From Bradyrhizobium sp. S69 (GTDB taxonomy: Bacteria; Pseudomonadota; Alphaproteobacteria; Rhizobiales; Xanthobacteraceae): a DNA stretch of 64,000 nucleotides. The stretch lies in NCBI RefSeq assembly GCF_009766005.1, contig NZ_LMUK01000046.1:129687-193686 (forward strand), read 5' to 3'. Below are positions 25,219-33,752 of the stretch, in pieces. A program made the position numbers and the translations under genes. A model generated the notes under the pieces. The model made no database searches. It saw only the letters and a list, made by a program, of their open reading frames with translations, and had not been told where the DNA came from. Positions within the stretch are counted from its first letter, which is position 1. Each line of letters opens with the position of its first letter.

Positions 25219-26505
25219 ATGACCTCGTCCTCCAGTCCGGACAAAAACCTGCCCGCGCATATCAGCGTCGTCGTGATCGGCGGCGGCCAGGCCGGCCTTG
25301 CCATGAGCTATCAGCTCACGCAAAGCGGCATCGAACACGTGGTCCTGGAGAAGAACCAGATCGCGCATTCCTGGAAGACCCAGCGGTGGGATGCGTTCTG
25401 TCTGGTGACGCCGAACTGGCAATGCCAGTTGCCCGGCTATCCCTACCAGGGCTCGGATCCCAAGGGTTTCATGCTGCGCGATGAAATCGTCGGCTATGTC
25501 GAAAGCTATGCCAGGCATTTTTCGGCGCCGGTGAAGGAAGGCGTCGCGGTCACCCGCCTGCGGCAAGAGCCGAGCGGCGGCTTTGCGCTCGAGACCAGCG
25601 CCGGCCACATCTCGGCGGATGCGGTGGTGCTCGCGGTCAGCGGCTATCACCTGCCCAAGATACCGCAGATGTCGGACCGGCTGGACCGTTCCGTGAGCCA
25701 ATTGCATTCCTCGGCCTATCGAAATCCAGAACAATTGCCTGATGGCGAGGTGATGGTGGTCGGCACCGGCCAGTCCGGCTGCCAGATCGCCGAAGACCTG
25801 CATCTTGCCGGGCGCAAGGTGCATCTGGTGGTCGGCAGCGCGCCGCGCTGTCCACGGGTCTATCGCGGCCGCGAGGCGGTCGAATGGCTCGACGACCTCG
25901 GCCAGTACGATCTGCCGGTCGATCAGCACAAACTGAAGGAGAACGTGCGCAAGAATGCCAACCATTATCTGACCGGGCGTGACGGCGGTCGCGACATCGA
26001 CCTGCGCAGGTTCGCACTGGAGGGCATGTCGCTCTATGGGCGGCTGAAGGATATCCAACACGGCCAGCTGCAATTCGGCGATGATCTCGTGGCCAATCTC
26101 GACAACGCCGATCGGGTCTATAACGGGATCTGCGGCCTGATCGATGAGCACATCGCGCGCAACGCGATCGAGGCGCCGTTGCAGCCGCATTATCAGCCGG
26201 TCTGGCAACCCAAGACGCCCGCCGCGACGCTCGATCCGGTCGCGGCCGGAATCAGCACCGTGATCTGGACCACCGGGTTCCGGTCGGACTGGTCGTGGAT
26301 CGAGTTACCGATCTTCGACGGCGCCGGCTATCCGACCCACCGGCGCGGCGTCACCTCGATGGAGGGCGTGTATGTGCTGGGGCTGCCCTGGCTTTATACA
26401 TGGGGTTCGGGACGTTTCGTCGGCGTCGGTCGTGACTCGGATTTCATCGCCAAGCACATCGTCGCGGGCTCCGAGAAGGCCGCCGATCAGTCGGTCGCGG
26501 CGTAA
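25219..26505 (+). CDS. nitH: MSMEG_0569-family flavin-dependent oxidoreductase (Nit1C)
   Basis: 428 residues. A FAD-binding GGGQAG motif lies near residue 20 (VVVIGGGQAGLAMSYQL), and a second Rossmann motif, VVGTGQSGCQIAEDL, probably binds NAD(P)H. The layout is that of flavin-containing monooxygenases and related reductases. In the Nit1C cluster it is thought to oxidise an intermediate, perhaps with oxygen. AAGGAG lies 7 bp upstream of the ATG. It is the last gene of the eight-gene set; a 9-bp inverted repeat follows at 26567. Confidence 0.9.
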   Translation: MTSSSSPDKNLPAHISVVVIGGGQAGLAMSYQLTQSGIEHVVLEKNQIAHSWKTQRWDAFCLVTPNWQCQLPGYPYQGSDPKGFMLRDEIVGYVESYARHFSAPVKEGVAVTRLRQEPSGGFALETSAGHISADAVVLAVSGYHLPKIPQMSDRLDRSVSQLHSSAYRNPEQLPDGEVMVVGTGQSGCQIAEDLHLAGRKVHLVVGSAPRCPRVYRGREAVEWLDDLGQYDLPVDQHKLKENVRKNANHYLTGRDGGRDIDLRRFALEGMSLYGRLKDIQHGQLQFGDDLVANLDNADRVYNGICGLIDEHIARNAIEAPLQPHYQPVWQPKTPAATLDPVAAGISTVIWTTGFRSDWSWIELPIFDGAGYPTHRRGVTSMEGVYVLGLPWLYTWGSGRFVGVGRDSDFIAKHIVAGSEKAADQSVAA

Positions 26506-26566
26506 CGCCATGCTTCGCGCGAAATTTACCGGTTTGGACCGACATTCCGGGTTTCCACGCCACCGC

Positions 26567-26589
26567 TGATCGACCATAACGGTCGATCA
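26567..26589. terminator. Inverted repeat after the Nit1C operon
   Basis: TGATCGACC, a 5-bp loop, then GGTCGATCA: perfect 9-bp arms 61 bp past the last stop of the cluster. No T-tract follows, so this could be a weak terminator, an mRNA end hairpin, or an operator for the downstream binding-protein gene. Confidence 0.4.
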
Positions 26590-26629
26590 AGGCCCGACGA
26601 TCAATAACGGGCCAATGGTGGAGAATCCC

Positions 26630-27451
26630 ATGCCTGTTCCGTTCATGTCTGTTCAGTTCGTGCCGTACCTTGCCGGCTTCGCGATGATGGCGGCGATGAT
26701 GGCGGCCGGTCCCGCCAGCGCCGATGCCCTGAAAGATGAAATCGCGGCCACCGGCAGGCTGCGGGTCGCGATCGCGATCAGCCCGGCCGGCGGCGCGTTC
26801 TGGTCGACCAAGACCGAGCAGGGCGGCTATGCGGGTGTGCCGGTCGATCTCGGCAAGGTGATGGCGGCGCAGCTTGGCGTGCCTGTCGAATATGTCGCCT
26901 ACCAGAACTCGGGCCAGATCACCGACTCCGCCGGCAAAGGCAATTGGGATGTGACGTTCCTGCCAAAGGATCCGGAACGCGAGAACAAGATGTCGTTCGG
27001 GCCGATCTATGAGGTCGCGGACGCCACCTACATCGTCAAGGCAGGCTCGCCGGTGACGAATTTTGCGATGCTCGACCAGCCCGGCATCAAGGTCGCCGCG
27101 GTCAACAACACCACGACCATGCGCGGCGCGGTGGCGCATCTGAAGAACGCCAAGGTCACAGGTTACCAGACCTATGACGAGATCTTCGGCCTGCTCGGAA
27201 GCGGCGAGGTCGATGCGTTCGCGCTGTCGCGCGACCAGCTCAACGCCATGGCGAAGAAAATTCCGGGCACCCGCGTGCTCGATGAGACGTTCAAGCAGAC
27301 CGTCACCGCCGTGGCTGTGCCGCTGAACCATCCGCAATCGCTGGCGTTCGCGGCCAAGTTCATGACGGACGCCACGACCGACGGCACCTTGCGCAAGGCC
27401 TATGACAATAACGGGTTAAAGGACACGCCGATCCGGACCCAGACCAGGTAG
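26630..27451 (+). CDS. Periplasmic amino-acid-type ABC substrate-binding protein
   Basis: 273 residues with a signal peptide (FAMMAAMMAAGPASA) and the family 3 solute-binding layout: GRLRVAIAISPAGG, YAGVPVDLGKVMAAQLGVPVEYV, and NWDVTFLPKDPERENKMSFGPIY. It would bind an amino acid or a similar polar ligand in the periplasm. No permease or ATPase gene is adjacent, so it is an orphan. The GGTGGAG ribosome site favours ATG 26630 over ATG 26615. Its position 124 bp after Nit1C, on the same strand, makes a role in that pathway possible. Confidence 0.88.
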   Translation: MPVPFMSVQFVPYLAGFAMMAAMMAAGPASADALKDEIAATGRLRVAIAISPAGGAFWSTKTEQGGYAGVPVDLGKVMAAQLGVPVEYVAYQNSGQITDSAGKGNWDVTFLPKDPERENKMSFGPIYEVADATYIVKAGSPVTNFAMLDQPGIKVAAVNNTTTMRGAVAHLKNAKVTGYQTYDEIFGLLGSGEVDAFALSRDQLNAMAKKIPGTRVLDETFKQTVTAVAVPLNHPQSLAFAAKFMTDATTDGTLRKAYDNNGLKDTPIRTQTR

Positions 27452-27981
27452 GACGTCAGCCGCCCGCGTGCGGGGATGGCATTGGCTTGTCCCCGCATCT
27501 GATTTGGGCGTCATCCTGAGAGGGCTTTGAAGCTATCTCAGACGTCATCCTGAGGTGCGAGCTCTTGCGAGCCTCGAGGATGGCCGCAAGTACCGAGCTG
27601 AACAGCATCCTTCGAGACGCGGCGAAGACGCCGCTCCTCAGGATGACGGCGGGGATACTCATCTGCCGAGGGCGCATCGCCGGCGCGCGGCGCAACGGCA
27701 TTTTCCTCAGCACCGCTTGCCGATAAATTACACAGAGCAACGCGCGTTGCTCTTCCTGAAAATGGCAGGCTTGGCCGGAACGCGCGGCCCAACGCCGCGC
27801 CTCAGCTTGAGCTAATATACTGTGCTATATCGGCTTTTTGCTGACCGGCGCGCCGCCAGGAGGACATCAAGAGCCTGTGTGACGCTCCACGCTCCAACTG
27901 GCCCAAAATTCGCTTAGCTCCATTCTGAGGCCTGTGCGCATGGGCGAGCTAGCCCCGGCGCGCCTCAGCTTGGAGGGTGCG
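27452..27981. other. 530-bp intergenic region with repeat and palindrome
   Basis: It holds a family C repeat (27509-27647), a perfect 20-bp palindrome (27734-27753) and a 13-bp direct repeat gcgcctcagcttg (about 27797 and 27960). The rest shows no convincing gene. Short open frames here run through the repeat and have no ribosome site. Confidence 0.5.
27509..27647. repeat. Dispersed palindromic repeat, family C
   Basis: Begins gtcatcctgag and ends ctcaggatgac, with internal cctcgaggatgg and catccttcgagacgc. Other copies are at 33639-33745, 36088-36196, 43414-43518 and 45673-45782. Confidence 0.85.
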
Positions 27982-29121
27982 ATGAACGTGCATGCTGCGG
28001 TCGATCCCAAATGGTCCGGCCTGACCAGTCCGAACGGCAAGCCCCTGCATTTGAACACGCAGGATTTCCTCGTCATCGATCGCGATCGGGATGCCACGTA
28101 CGAGGCGACCTATCGCCCGCAGGCGCTTTATAACCGCGCGCAAGAAGGTTTCCACGCCAACAACGAGACTTTCCTGCTGCATGAAGTCGCGACAAATCTA
28201 CCGATTTACCTCCCCGATACCGGCCCCACCGATTTCCATCTTCATCTTCCGCCGGGCGGTTTCCAGCTCGTGCTGGTGACCTCGGGCATGTTCACCTTCG
28301 ACTACGATGGGCGGTTCTATTATGTCGGGCCCGGCGCGGTGATGCTGCAAAGTGCGATCGTGCATCGCCAGCTGTTTTACACCTGGTCAGGTTTGTCCAC
28401 CGAAGAAAACCTGAAGACGCCGCAGACGGTGGTGCCGGATCCGATGTCCATGGGCTACTCGGGAAAATTCCTCGAAGCCTTCGTGACCGATCCGACGACC
28501 TTTCCGAACCCGACGATTGTCGGTCCGGATCAGATCAACGAAGCCGAAACGCCGCGTGTCGCATGGAGCCATCCGTTGCATGATCGCCCGGCCGACGCAG
28601 GCTTTTGGCTGCAAGACCCGCTGGCGCTGGATGCGCTGTTCAAGCCGCTGACGGATGGCGCCATCAAATCGGCCACGCCGGTTTACGTGCGCGATATCGG
28701 CATCGAGATTCCGAGCGGGCGTCTGGCGACCGGTCACATCATTGCGACCGATCCGCGCGGCCAGTCGCTGCTGCCGAAGAGCACGTCGGCAACAGCGGAC
28801 GCAGCCTCTTTCGCCAAAGGCGAGGTGGTTATTTATCGTGTCATTCGCGGCACCGCCGAATTCAAGGATAATGCCGGCAAGAGTTTTGAACTTGCGACCG
28901 GTGACGTGGTGACAGCCGGCAAGAACGCGACGCAGCTCGTGGGCTTAGGCGAAAATACCCAGGTGCTTCGGCTCGGCCTTCTGAAGGGCCTGGAGAATCT
29001 GCGCAGCTGGACGCCGACGCAGCGTGACGAGATCGACGGCCTCGCCGGCAAGATTATTACGCAAAAAGACGTTCGTCCCGTGCGCACCGAAGGCAAGCCG
29101 GTCGGGTATCTGTACGCGTAG
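27982..29121 (+). CDS. Double-cupin protein of unknown function
   Basis: 379 residues with no clear family. Two beta-sandwich segments look like cupins: FHLHLPPGGFQLVLVTSGMFTFDYDGRFYYVGPGAV in the first third, and a second in the last third (VIYRVIRGTAEFKDNAGKSFELATGDVVTAG). FHLHLPPGG offers possible metal-binding histidines. The open frame extends back to 27934, but GGAGG at 27972-27976 sets the start at ATG 27982. It is a single gene between repeats. A metal-dependent dioxygenase or isomerase is possible but unproven. Confidence 0.75.
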   Translation: MNVHAAVDPKWSGLTSPNGKPLHLNTQDFLVIDRDRDATYEATYRPQALYNRAQEGFHANNETFLLHEVATNLPIYLPDTGPTDFHLHLPPGGFQLVLVTSGMFTFDYDGRFYYVGPGAVMLQSAIVHRQLFYTWSGLSTEENLKTPQTVVPDPMSMGYSGKFLEAFVTDPTTFPNPTIVGPDQINEAETPRVAWSHPLHDRPADAGFWLQDPLALDALFKPLTDGAIKSATPVYVRDIGIEIPSGRLATGHIIATDPRGQSLLPKSTSATADAASFAKGEVVIYRVIRGTAEFKDNAGKSFELATGDVVTAGKNATQLVGLGENTQVLRLGLLKGLENLRSWTPTQRDEIDGLAGKIITQKDVRPVRTEGKPVGYLYA

Positions 29122-29154
29122 AACATGATGAAATTGATCGGCCGCGATTTCCCT

Positions 29155-29279
29155 TCACCTCTCCCGTTGGGAGAGGTCGGCGCATAGCGCCGGGTGAGGG
29201 GTTAAGGCCTCTCGATTGGAATAAGAGCCCTCACCCGATTTGCTTCGCAAATCGACCTCTCCCCGTCGGGGAGAGGTGA
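29155..29279. repeat. Dispersed palindromic repeat, family D
   Basis: Inverted arms tcacctctcc...gagaggtga with the segments ggtcggcgcatagcgcc, gtgaggggtt, agccctcacc and gatttgcttcgcaaatc. A near-identical copy is at 38102-38224. Confidence 0.88.
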
Positions 29280-29342
29280 AGGAAAGCGCACGGTTAGCCC
29301 TGGCTCAATTTAATCTCAATCCCTATCGAGCCCCCCGAACGC

Positions 29343-30140
29343 CTAATTGGTCGCGCTGGCGGGGATCGGGTCCATGCCGCTGTTGACGATCGTGTCGTGC
29401 GCCGCCGGCGAGGTGAGGAATTTGATCAGCGCTTTGCCGGCGTCGGGTTCTTTCGACACGCTGGCGATGCCGGCCGAGAACACCGTGATCTTCTGCAAAT
29501 CGGCCGGCAGCGGCCCGATAATATCGATGCCGGCGACCGGCTTCAGTTCGCTGATTTGTTGCAGGCCGATCTCGGCGTCGCCCTTGGCGACGATCTCGCC
29601 GACCGGCGTGGCCGGGATCTGTCTCGCTTTGCCTTTCATGGCGTCGGTGATGCCGAGCTTGGCGAACATTTCGGTCGAGACGTAGACGCCGCTGGCGCTA
29701 TCGGAATAGGCGATGGTTTTGGCCGCGAGCAGCGCCTGCTTGACCGCGTCGGCCGAACTGATGTCGGGCCTCAGTGCGCCCGACTTCACCGCAATGCCGA
29801 TCGGCGATTTCACCAGATCGACCTTGCTGCCGGCGATCACCTTGCCCTGCTTGACGAGGTCATCGAGCGCATAGCCCACCATGATCAGGACATCGGCGGG
29901 CTCGCCACGGTCGAGCCGCACCGGAATGGCGTTGACGGTGGTGCCCATCGACGGGCCGTACGCGATCAGCACCTTGTTGCCGGTCGCGCGCTCGAACTCC
30001 GGCGCCAGCGCCTTGAACGCCGCCGTCAGTCCGCCCGAGATCATCACCCTGACCTCGGCGGCATCGGCCGCGCCTGAAAGCAGCGCGGCGCCGACGAAAC
30101 CGAGCGCGAGCGCGCGGAAAAGGGTGCGTTTTGAAGTCAT
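29343..30140 (-). CDS. ModA-like periplasmic substrate-binding protein
   Basis: 265 residues. A signal peptide (ALALGFVGAALLSGAADA) precedes EVRVMISGGLTAAFKALAPEFERATGNKV, the typical start of molybdate-type family 1 binding proteins, and SVSKEPDAGKALIKFLTSPAAHDTI near the end. ModA binds molybdate, but this distant form, like many in rhizobia, occurs without modB and modC, so another oxyanion or an organic ligand is possible. The gene is monocistronic and flanked by repeats on both sides. Confidence 0.85.
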   Translation of the reverse strand: MTSKRTLFRALALGFVGAALLSGAADAAEVRVMISGGLTAAFKALAPEFERATGNKVLIAYGPSMGTTVNAIPVRLDRGEPADVLIMVGYALDDLVKQGKVIAGSKVDLVKSPIGIAVKSGALRPDISSADAVKQALLAAKTIAYSDSASGVYVSTEMFAKLGITDAMKGKARQIPATPVGEIVAKGDAEIGLQQISELKPVAGIDIIGPLPADLQKITVFSAGIASVSKEPDAGKALIKFLTSPAAHDTIVNSGMDPIPASATN

Positions 30141-30246
30141 GATATTCCTCCCGGGGACGACTTGAGCGGCCGTGCTTGATGATCGGGGATGCTATCGCGG
30201 GAAGGTTGGTTCGCCTAGGTCAATTGGAGACAAACCGCTCCTCCAC

Positions 30247-30331
30247 GTCATTGCGAGGAGCGAAGCGACGAAGCAATCCAGGAACACAAGCAAAGCTGGA
30301 TTGCTTCGTCGCAAGTGCTCCTCGCAATGAC
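30247..30331. repeat. Dispersed palindromic repeat, family A
   Basis: Paired arms gtcattgcgaggagcg...gaagcaatccag and ctggattgcttcgtcg...cctcgcaatgac, between the ModA-like gene and the depolymerase gene. Confidence 0.85.
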
Positions 30332-30353
30332 GTCGAGAGGTTTGCGCCTCAGC

Positions 30354-31577
30354 TCACGAATTGACGTGCACGAAATCCCGCAGCAGCGGATAGATTTCGT
30401 TGTTCCAGCGCTTGCCGGAGAACACGCCGTAATGGCCGACGCCGGCCTGCATGTGGTGCACCTTGCGATAGGCGCGCACGCCGGTGCAGAGGTCTTGCGC
30501 GGCCAGGGTCTGGCCGATCGAGCAGATGTCGTCCTTTTCGCCTTCGACAGTCATCAGGCCCATGCGCTTGATCGAGGCCGGGTTCACCGGCCGGCCGCGC
30601 CAGGTCAGCTTGCCCTGCGGCAACAGATGCTCCTGGAACACGTCGCGAATGGTCTCGATGTAAAAATCCGCCGGCAGATCCATCACCGCGAAATATTCGT
30701 CGTAGAAGGTCTTGATGGTGTCGGCCTTCTCTTTCTCGCCCTTGGCCAGATGATCGGCGAGATCGACGTGCTGCTTGATGTGGCGCTCGAGGTTCATCGA
30801 CACGAACGCGGTGAGCTGGATGAAGCCGGGATAGACCTGCCGGAACGCGCCCTTGCATTGCAGCGGCACGTAGTTGATCAGGTTCTTCTCGAACCACTCG
30901 ATCGGTTTGCTCTTGGCGAAGTCGTTGACCTTGGTCGGCTGAATCCGCGTATCGATCGGCCCTGCCATCAGGGTCAGTGTCGCCGGCCGCGCCGGGTGAT
31001 CGTCCTCCGACATGATCGCGGCCGCCGCGAGCGCGGACACCGACGGCTGGCAGATCGCCACCATATGCGCGCGCGGGCCGATTTTATCGAGGAAGGTGAT
31101 GAGGTGCTCGGTATATTCGTCGAGGCCGAACTTGCCCTGGTCGAGCGGGATGTCGCGCGGATTGTGCCAGTCGGTGATGTAGACGTCGTGATCCTGCAGC
31201 AGCGTTTTTAACGTGCCGCGCAACAGCGTTGCGAAATGGCCGGACATCGGCGCCACCAGCAGCATGCGCGGCTGTTCCGGCGCGCCTTGCTTCTTGAAAT
31301 GCAGCAGCGAACCGAACGGCGTGGCGTAAGTGACTTCCTCGGTCACCTCGAGCTCGCGATTTCCCACCATCACGCTGCCGATGCCGTAAGCCGGTCGCGC
31401 ATAGGTCAAACTGGTCCGCGAGATCAGCTCCAGCGCCGCGGCGAGCCTCCCGAACAGTTTGTCCGAGACACCTTCCGGGACGAGATTGAGATATCTCAGT
31501 GCCGATGCGGCTCCCGCCCGCCATGGCGCAGTCATGTCCATGTGGTTCTGATAGGCCTGATACATCATCGACATCAT
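30354..31577 (-). CDS. phaZ: Intracellular polyhydroxyalkanoate depolymerase
   Basis: 407 residues of the PHB depolymerase family with the N-terminal MMYQAYQNHMD start, YITDWHNPRDIP, and the active-site cysteine C176 in VAICQPS, which replaces the lipase-box serine in this group. The C-terminal GVGHYGVFSGKRWNNEIYP carries the catalytic histidine. The enzyme degrades intracellular PHB granules to release carbon. A GTG frame extends to 31592; the ATG at 31577 is preceded by GGGG and suits the family better. The GST-family gene at 31757 is divergent. Confidence 0.92.
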   Translation of the reverse strand: MMSMMYQAYQNHMDMTAPWRAGAASALRYLNLVPEGVSDKLFGRLAAALELISRTSLTYARPAYGIGSVMVGNRELEVTEEVTYATPFGSLLHFKKQGAPEQPRMLLVAPMSGHFATLLRGTLKTLLQDHDVYITDWHNPRDIPLDQGKFGLDEYTEHLITFLDKIGPRAHMVAICQPSVSALAAAAIMSEDDHPARPATLTLMAGPIDTRIQPTKVNDFAKSKPIEWFEKNLINYVPLQCKGAFRQVYPGFIQLTAFVSMNLERHIKQHVDLADHLAKGEKEKADTIKTFYDEYFAVMDLPADFYIETIRDVFQEHLLPQGKLTWRGRPVNPASIKRMGLMTVEGEKDDICSIGQTLAAQDLCTGVRAYRKVHHMQAGVGHYGVFSGKRWNNEIYPLLRDFVHVNS

Positions 31578-31756
31578 CCACACTTGCCCCACGCCGCTCT
31601 GTTGCTATGCAATATCGAAGCCAGCCGGGAGTCAATCAGCCCTACAAATTGGCAGGTCCGCACAAACTGGCACGTCGCTTGCTGCTTCAAATGCGCGGAG
31701 CATAAACATTGGGCAGTCGGCCCAGCGGGCGTTCGGGCGCGTAAGGGGAAAGCCAT

Positions 31757-32410
31757 ATGGCGAAAGCGACACTAACGATCAGCAGCAAGAACTATTCGTC
31801 CTGGTCGCTGCGTGGCTGGCTGCTGACCAAATTCTCCGGGCTGGAGTTCGACGAAGTGGTGACCGCGCCGGACGATGCTTCGGCGCGGGCCGAGATCCTG
31901 CTGCTGTCGTCCTCCATCCTGGTGCCGTGCCTGCGGCACGAGGGCGCCACCGTCTGGGATACGCTGGCGATCGGCGAATATCTCAACGAGGTGATGCCGG
32001 ACGCCAAATTGCTGCCGGCCGACCGGGTTTTGCGAGCGCATTGCCGCTCGATTTGCGGCGAAATCCATTCCGGCTTTACGACGCTACGGGCTTCGCTGCC
32101 GGTCAATCTGAAAGGCCATTTCCCCAACTTCAAGATCTGGTCGCGGGCGCAGGCCGATATCGACCGGATCTGCATCATCTGGCGCGAGTGCCTGGCCAAA
32201 TCCGGCGGGCCATTCCTGTTTGGTGAGCGCTCCATGGCGGACGCGATGTATGCGCCGGTGGTGACCCGCTTCATGACCTACGACGTGAAGCTCGATCCGC
32301 AACTGGCGGCCTATGCCGGCACCATCATGGCGATGCCCGAGATGCATGAATGGGTCGAGGCCGCCAAGGTCGAGCCCGCCGAAATCGAAGAGCTTGAGGT
32401 CGAATATTAG
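31757..32410 (+). CDS. Glutathione S-transferase family protein
   Basis: 217 residues with the thioredoxin-like N domain (SSKNYSSWSLRGWLLTKFSGLEFDEV) and the conserved cis-Pro and Ser stretch VPCLRHEGATVWDTLAIGEYL. The catalytic serine is in NYSSWS. The all-helical C domain includes MADAMYAPVVTRFMTY. It probably conjugates or isomerises small electrophiles with glutathione; the substrate is not evident. The N-terminal SSWSLR segment resembles the zeta/isomerase-like GSTs. Confidence 0.88.
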   Translation: MAKATLTISSKNYSSWSLRGWLLTKFSGLEFDEVVTAPDDASARAEILLLSSSILVPCLRHEGATVWDTLAIGEYLNEVMPDAKLLPADRVLRAHCRSICGEIHSGFTTLRASLPVNLKGHFPNFKIWSRAQADIDRICIIWRECLAKSGGPFLFGERSMADAMYAPVVTRFMTYDVKLDPQLAAYAGTIMAMPEMHEWVEAAKVEPAEIEELEVEY

Positions 32411-32502
32411 GCAATCGGTGCCACCGCTGCCTGTTTGCCGGGCTCAAGCTTGCGGGCAGGCATGGCTCAATTTGATGCCGAGACGCTGCCGGAGAATGCG
32501 CG

Positions 32503-32640
32503 ATGTCATCGCCGGAGGAATTAACGTTTGTGCTGGGCCGCAAGCTGCTCCTGATCGTGGCCCTGCTGGATGTGGTGCGCCGGCTGCGGGCGGCGCCGAT
32601 ATCTAGCCGTGAACATCCGGGTACGGAGGTATCAGGCTGA
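32503..32640 (+). CDS. Possible 45-residue small protein
   Basis: A short open frame, MSSPEELTFVLGRKLLLIVA at the start, ending GTEVSG. GGAGAA lies 7 bp before the ATG, which supports translation. The central LLLIVALLDVV could be a short membrane helix. I know of no family, and it could be chance; its tight fit between two genes and good ribosome site are the only support. Confidence 0.3.
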   Translation: MSSPEELTFVLGRKLLLIVALLDVVRRLRAAPISSREHPGTEVSG

Positions 32641-32730
32641 TTCGGGCGCGGTTCGTTCTGCCCGCGTTCCGAATCCTAACCGGCTCTCAAAACGCCGGCC
32701 GTCCCCGTTGCAATATGGCACAGGCCGCAT

Positions 32731-32952
32731 TTAAAGCGCCGGATTGGCGGAACGGGGCAGGCGCCAGCCGACCACGGTCGCCTCGACAGCGCCTCCGGAT
32801 TCGTTGTTGCGCCACTCGCCATCGACGAAACGGCAGGCGAACGGCAGCTGATAGGTGCCGCTGTGGTCCTCGCACAGCACCTGCACCGGCTGATCCGGCG
32901 GCGGATCGCCTTGGCCGTTGAACTCTGCGAGACGCCGTTCGCGCGTAGCCAT
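32731..32952 (-). CDS. Small hypothetical protein
   Basis: 73 residues beginning MATRERRLAEFNGQGDPPPD and containing VQVLCEDHSGTYQLPFACRFVDGEWRNN. The open frame extends to 33087, but GGAGAAAAGCAGA directly before the ATG at 32952 marks the start. The composition is that of a small soluble protein and I recall similar ones in Bradyrhizobium, without a function. It is divergent from the coiled-coil protein at 33120. Confidence 0.65.
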   Translation of the reverse strand: MATRERRLAEFNGQGDPPPDQPVQVLCEDHSGTYQLPFACRFVDGEWRNNESGGAVEATVVGWRLPRSANPAL

Positions 32953-33119
32953 TCTGCTTTTCTCCATGACGGCCGCCTGCCGGTATTTTCGCGCCAGGCG
33001 CGGTTTCGTCCGACCACACCGCGTGAATGAGGTTTCCGTGTGATATCCAGATGGTATCCTGGGCATCCCGCATTCCGCTCGCAACAAATTGACGAGCCTG
33101 TTTTCGAAAGAGGCTTCCG

Positions 33120-33479
33120 ATGATTGGCCGGATCGTTATCGCGCTGGCGGTGCTCGCGCCGTGCCTGCTGCTACCCGCGAAGATTCGGGCGCAGGATGTT
33201 CCGGGCATCGAGATCTGCACCGTCGAGAAGACCATGGAACGGCGCACCTCCTGCCTGCAGAGCAATGTCGATTTCCTGCAAAAGACCATCACCAAACTTG
33301 CCGCCGATCACCAGCAGAAGCTCGATGCCGCCAACCGCCAGATCGAAACCCTGAAGCTGAGCTTGGCTGGCTTGCAAAAGATCGTCGACGATGTGCAAGC
33401 CGCGCAGAAGAAGACGGCGGAAGATTTGAAGAAGAAGGCCGACGCGGCGGTGCCGAAGGATGCGGTGGGCGCGAAGTAG
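33120..33479 (+). CDS. Small exported coiled-coil protein
   Basis: 119 residues. The signal peptide (MIGRIVIALAVLAPCLLLPAKIRAQ) precedes a helical region from about residue 45 (LQSNVDFLQKTITKLAADHQ) to the end that is rich in Lys, Ala and Gln with heptad-like hydrophobics. Two cysteines (EICTVE and TSCLQS) could form a disulfide in the periplasm. AGAGG lies about 8 bp upstream. The function is unknown. Confidence 0.72.
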   Translation: MIGRIVIALAVLAPCLLLPAKIRAQDVPGIEICTVEKTMERRTSCLQSNVDFLQKTITKLAADHQQKLDAANRQIETLKLSLAGLQKIVDDVQAAQKKTAEDLKKKADAAVPKDAVGAK

Positions 33480-33490
33480 AGTAGAGTGCC

Positions 33491-33614
33491 GTCATAGCCG
33501 GGCGTAGCCGTCTGAAGGACGGCGTCGCTTCAACTCGCGTATGACCCGACATCCATCGCTCTTCACGAAGAGTCTTCGAAGAAGAAGGATTGCCGGGTCA
33601 AGCCCGGCAATGAC
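33491..33614. repeat. Dispersed palindromic repeat, family B (divergent copy)
   Basis: Arms gtcatagccgggc and gcccggcaatgac with a central tcttcacgaagagtcttcgaagaagaag that is itself palindromic. It is less conserved than the other copies. Confidence 0.75.
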
Positions 33615-33638
33615 AATCGGTGTTGCAGCAACGGCACC

Positions 33639-33745
33639 GTCATCCTGAGGTGCGCGCCATCTTCGGCGCGCCTCGAGGGATGGTGTTCAGCGTAGTGCTT
33701 GCGGCCATCCTTCGAGGCGCGCAAGGGCGCGCACCTCAGGATGAC
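33639..33745. repeat. Dispersed palindromic repeat, family C
   Basis: Starts gtcatcctgaggtgcgcgcc and ends ggcgcgcacctcaggatgac, with cctcgaggatgg and catccttcgaggcg inside. It sits just before the end of the downstream minus-strand gene. Confidence 0.85.
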
Positions 33746-33752
33746 GTTCTCC

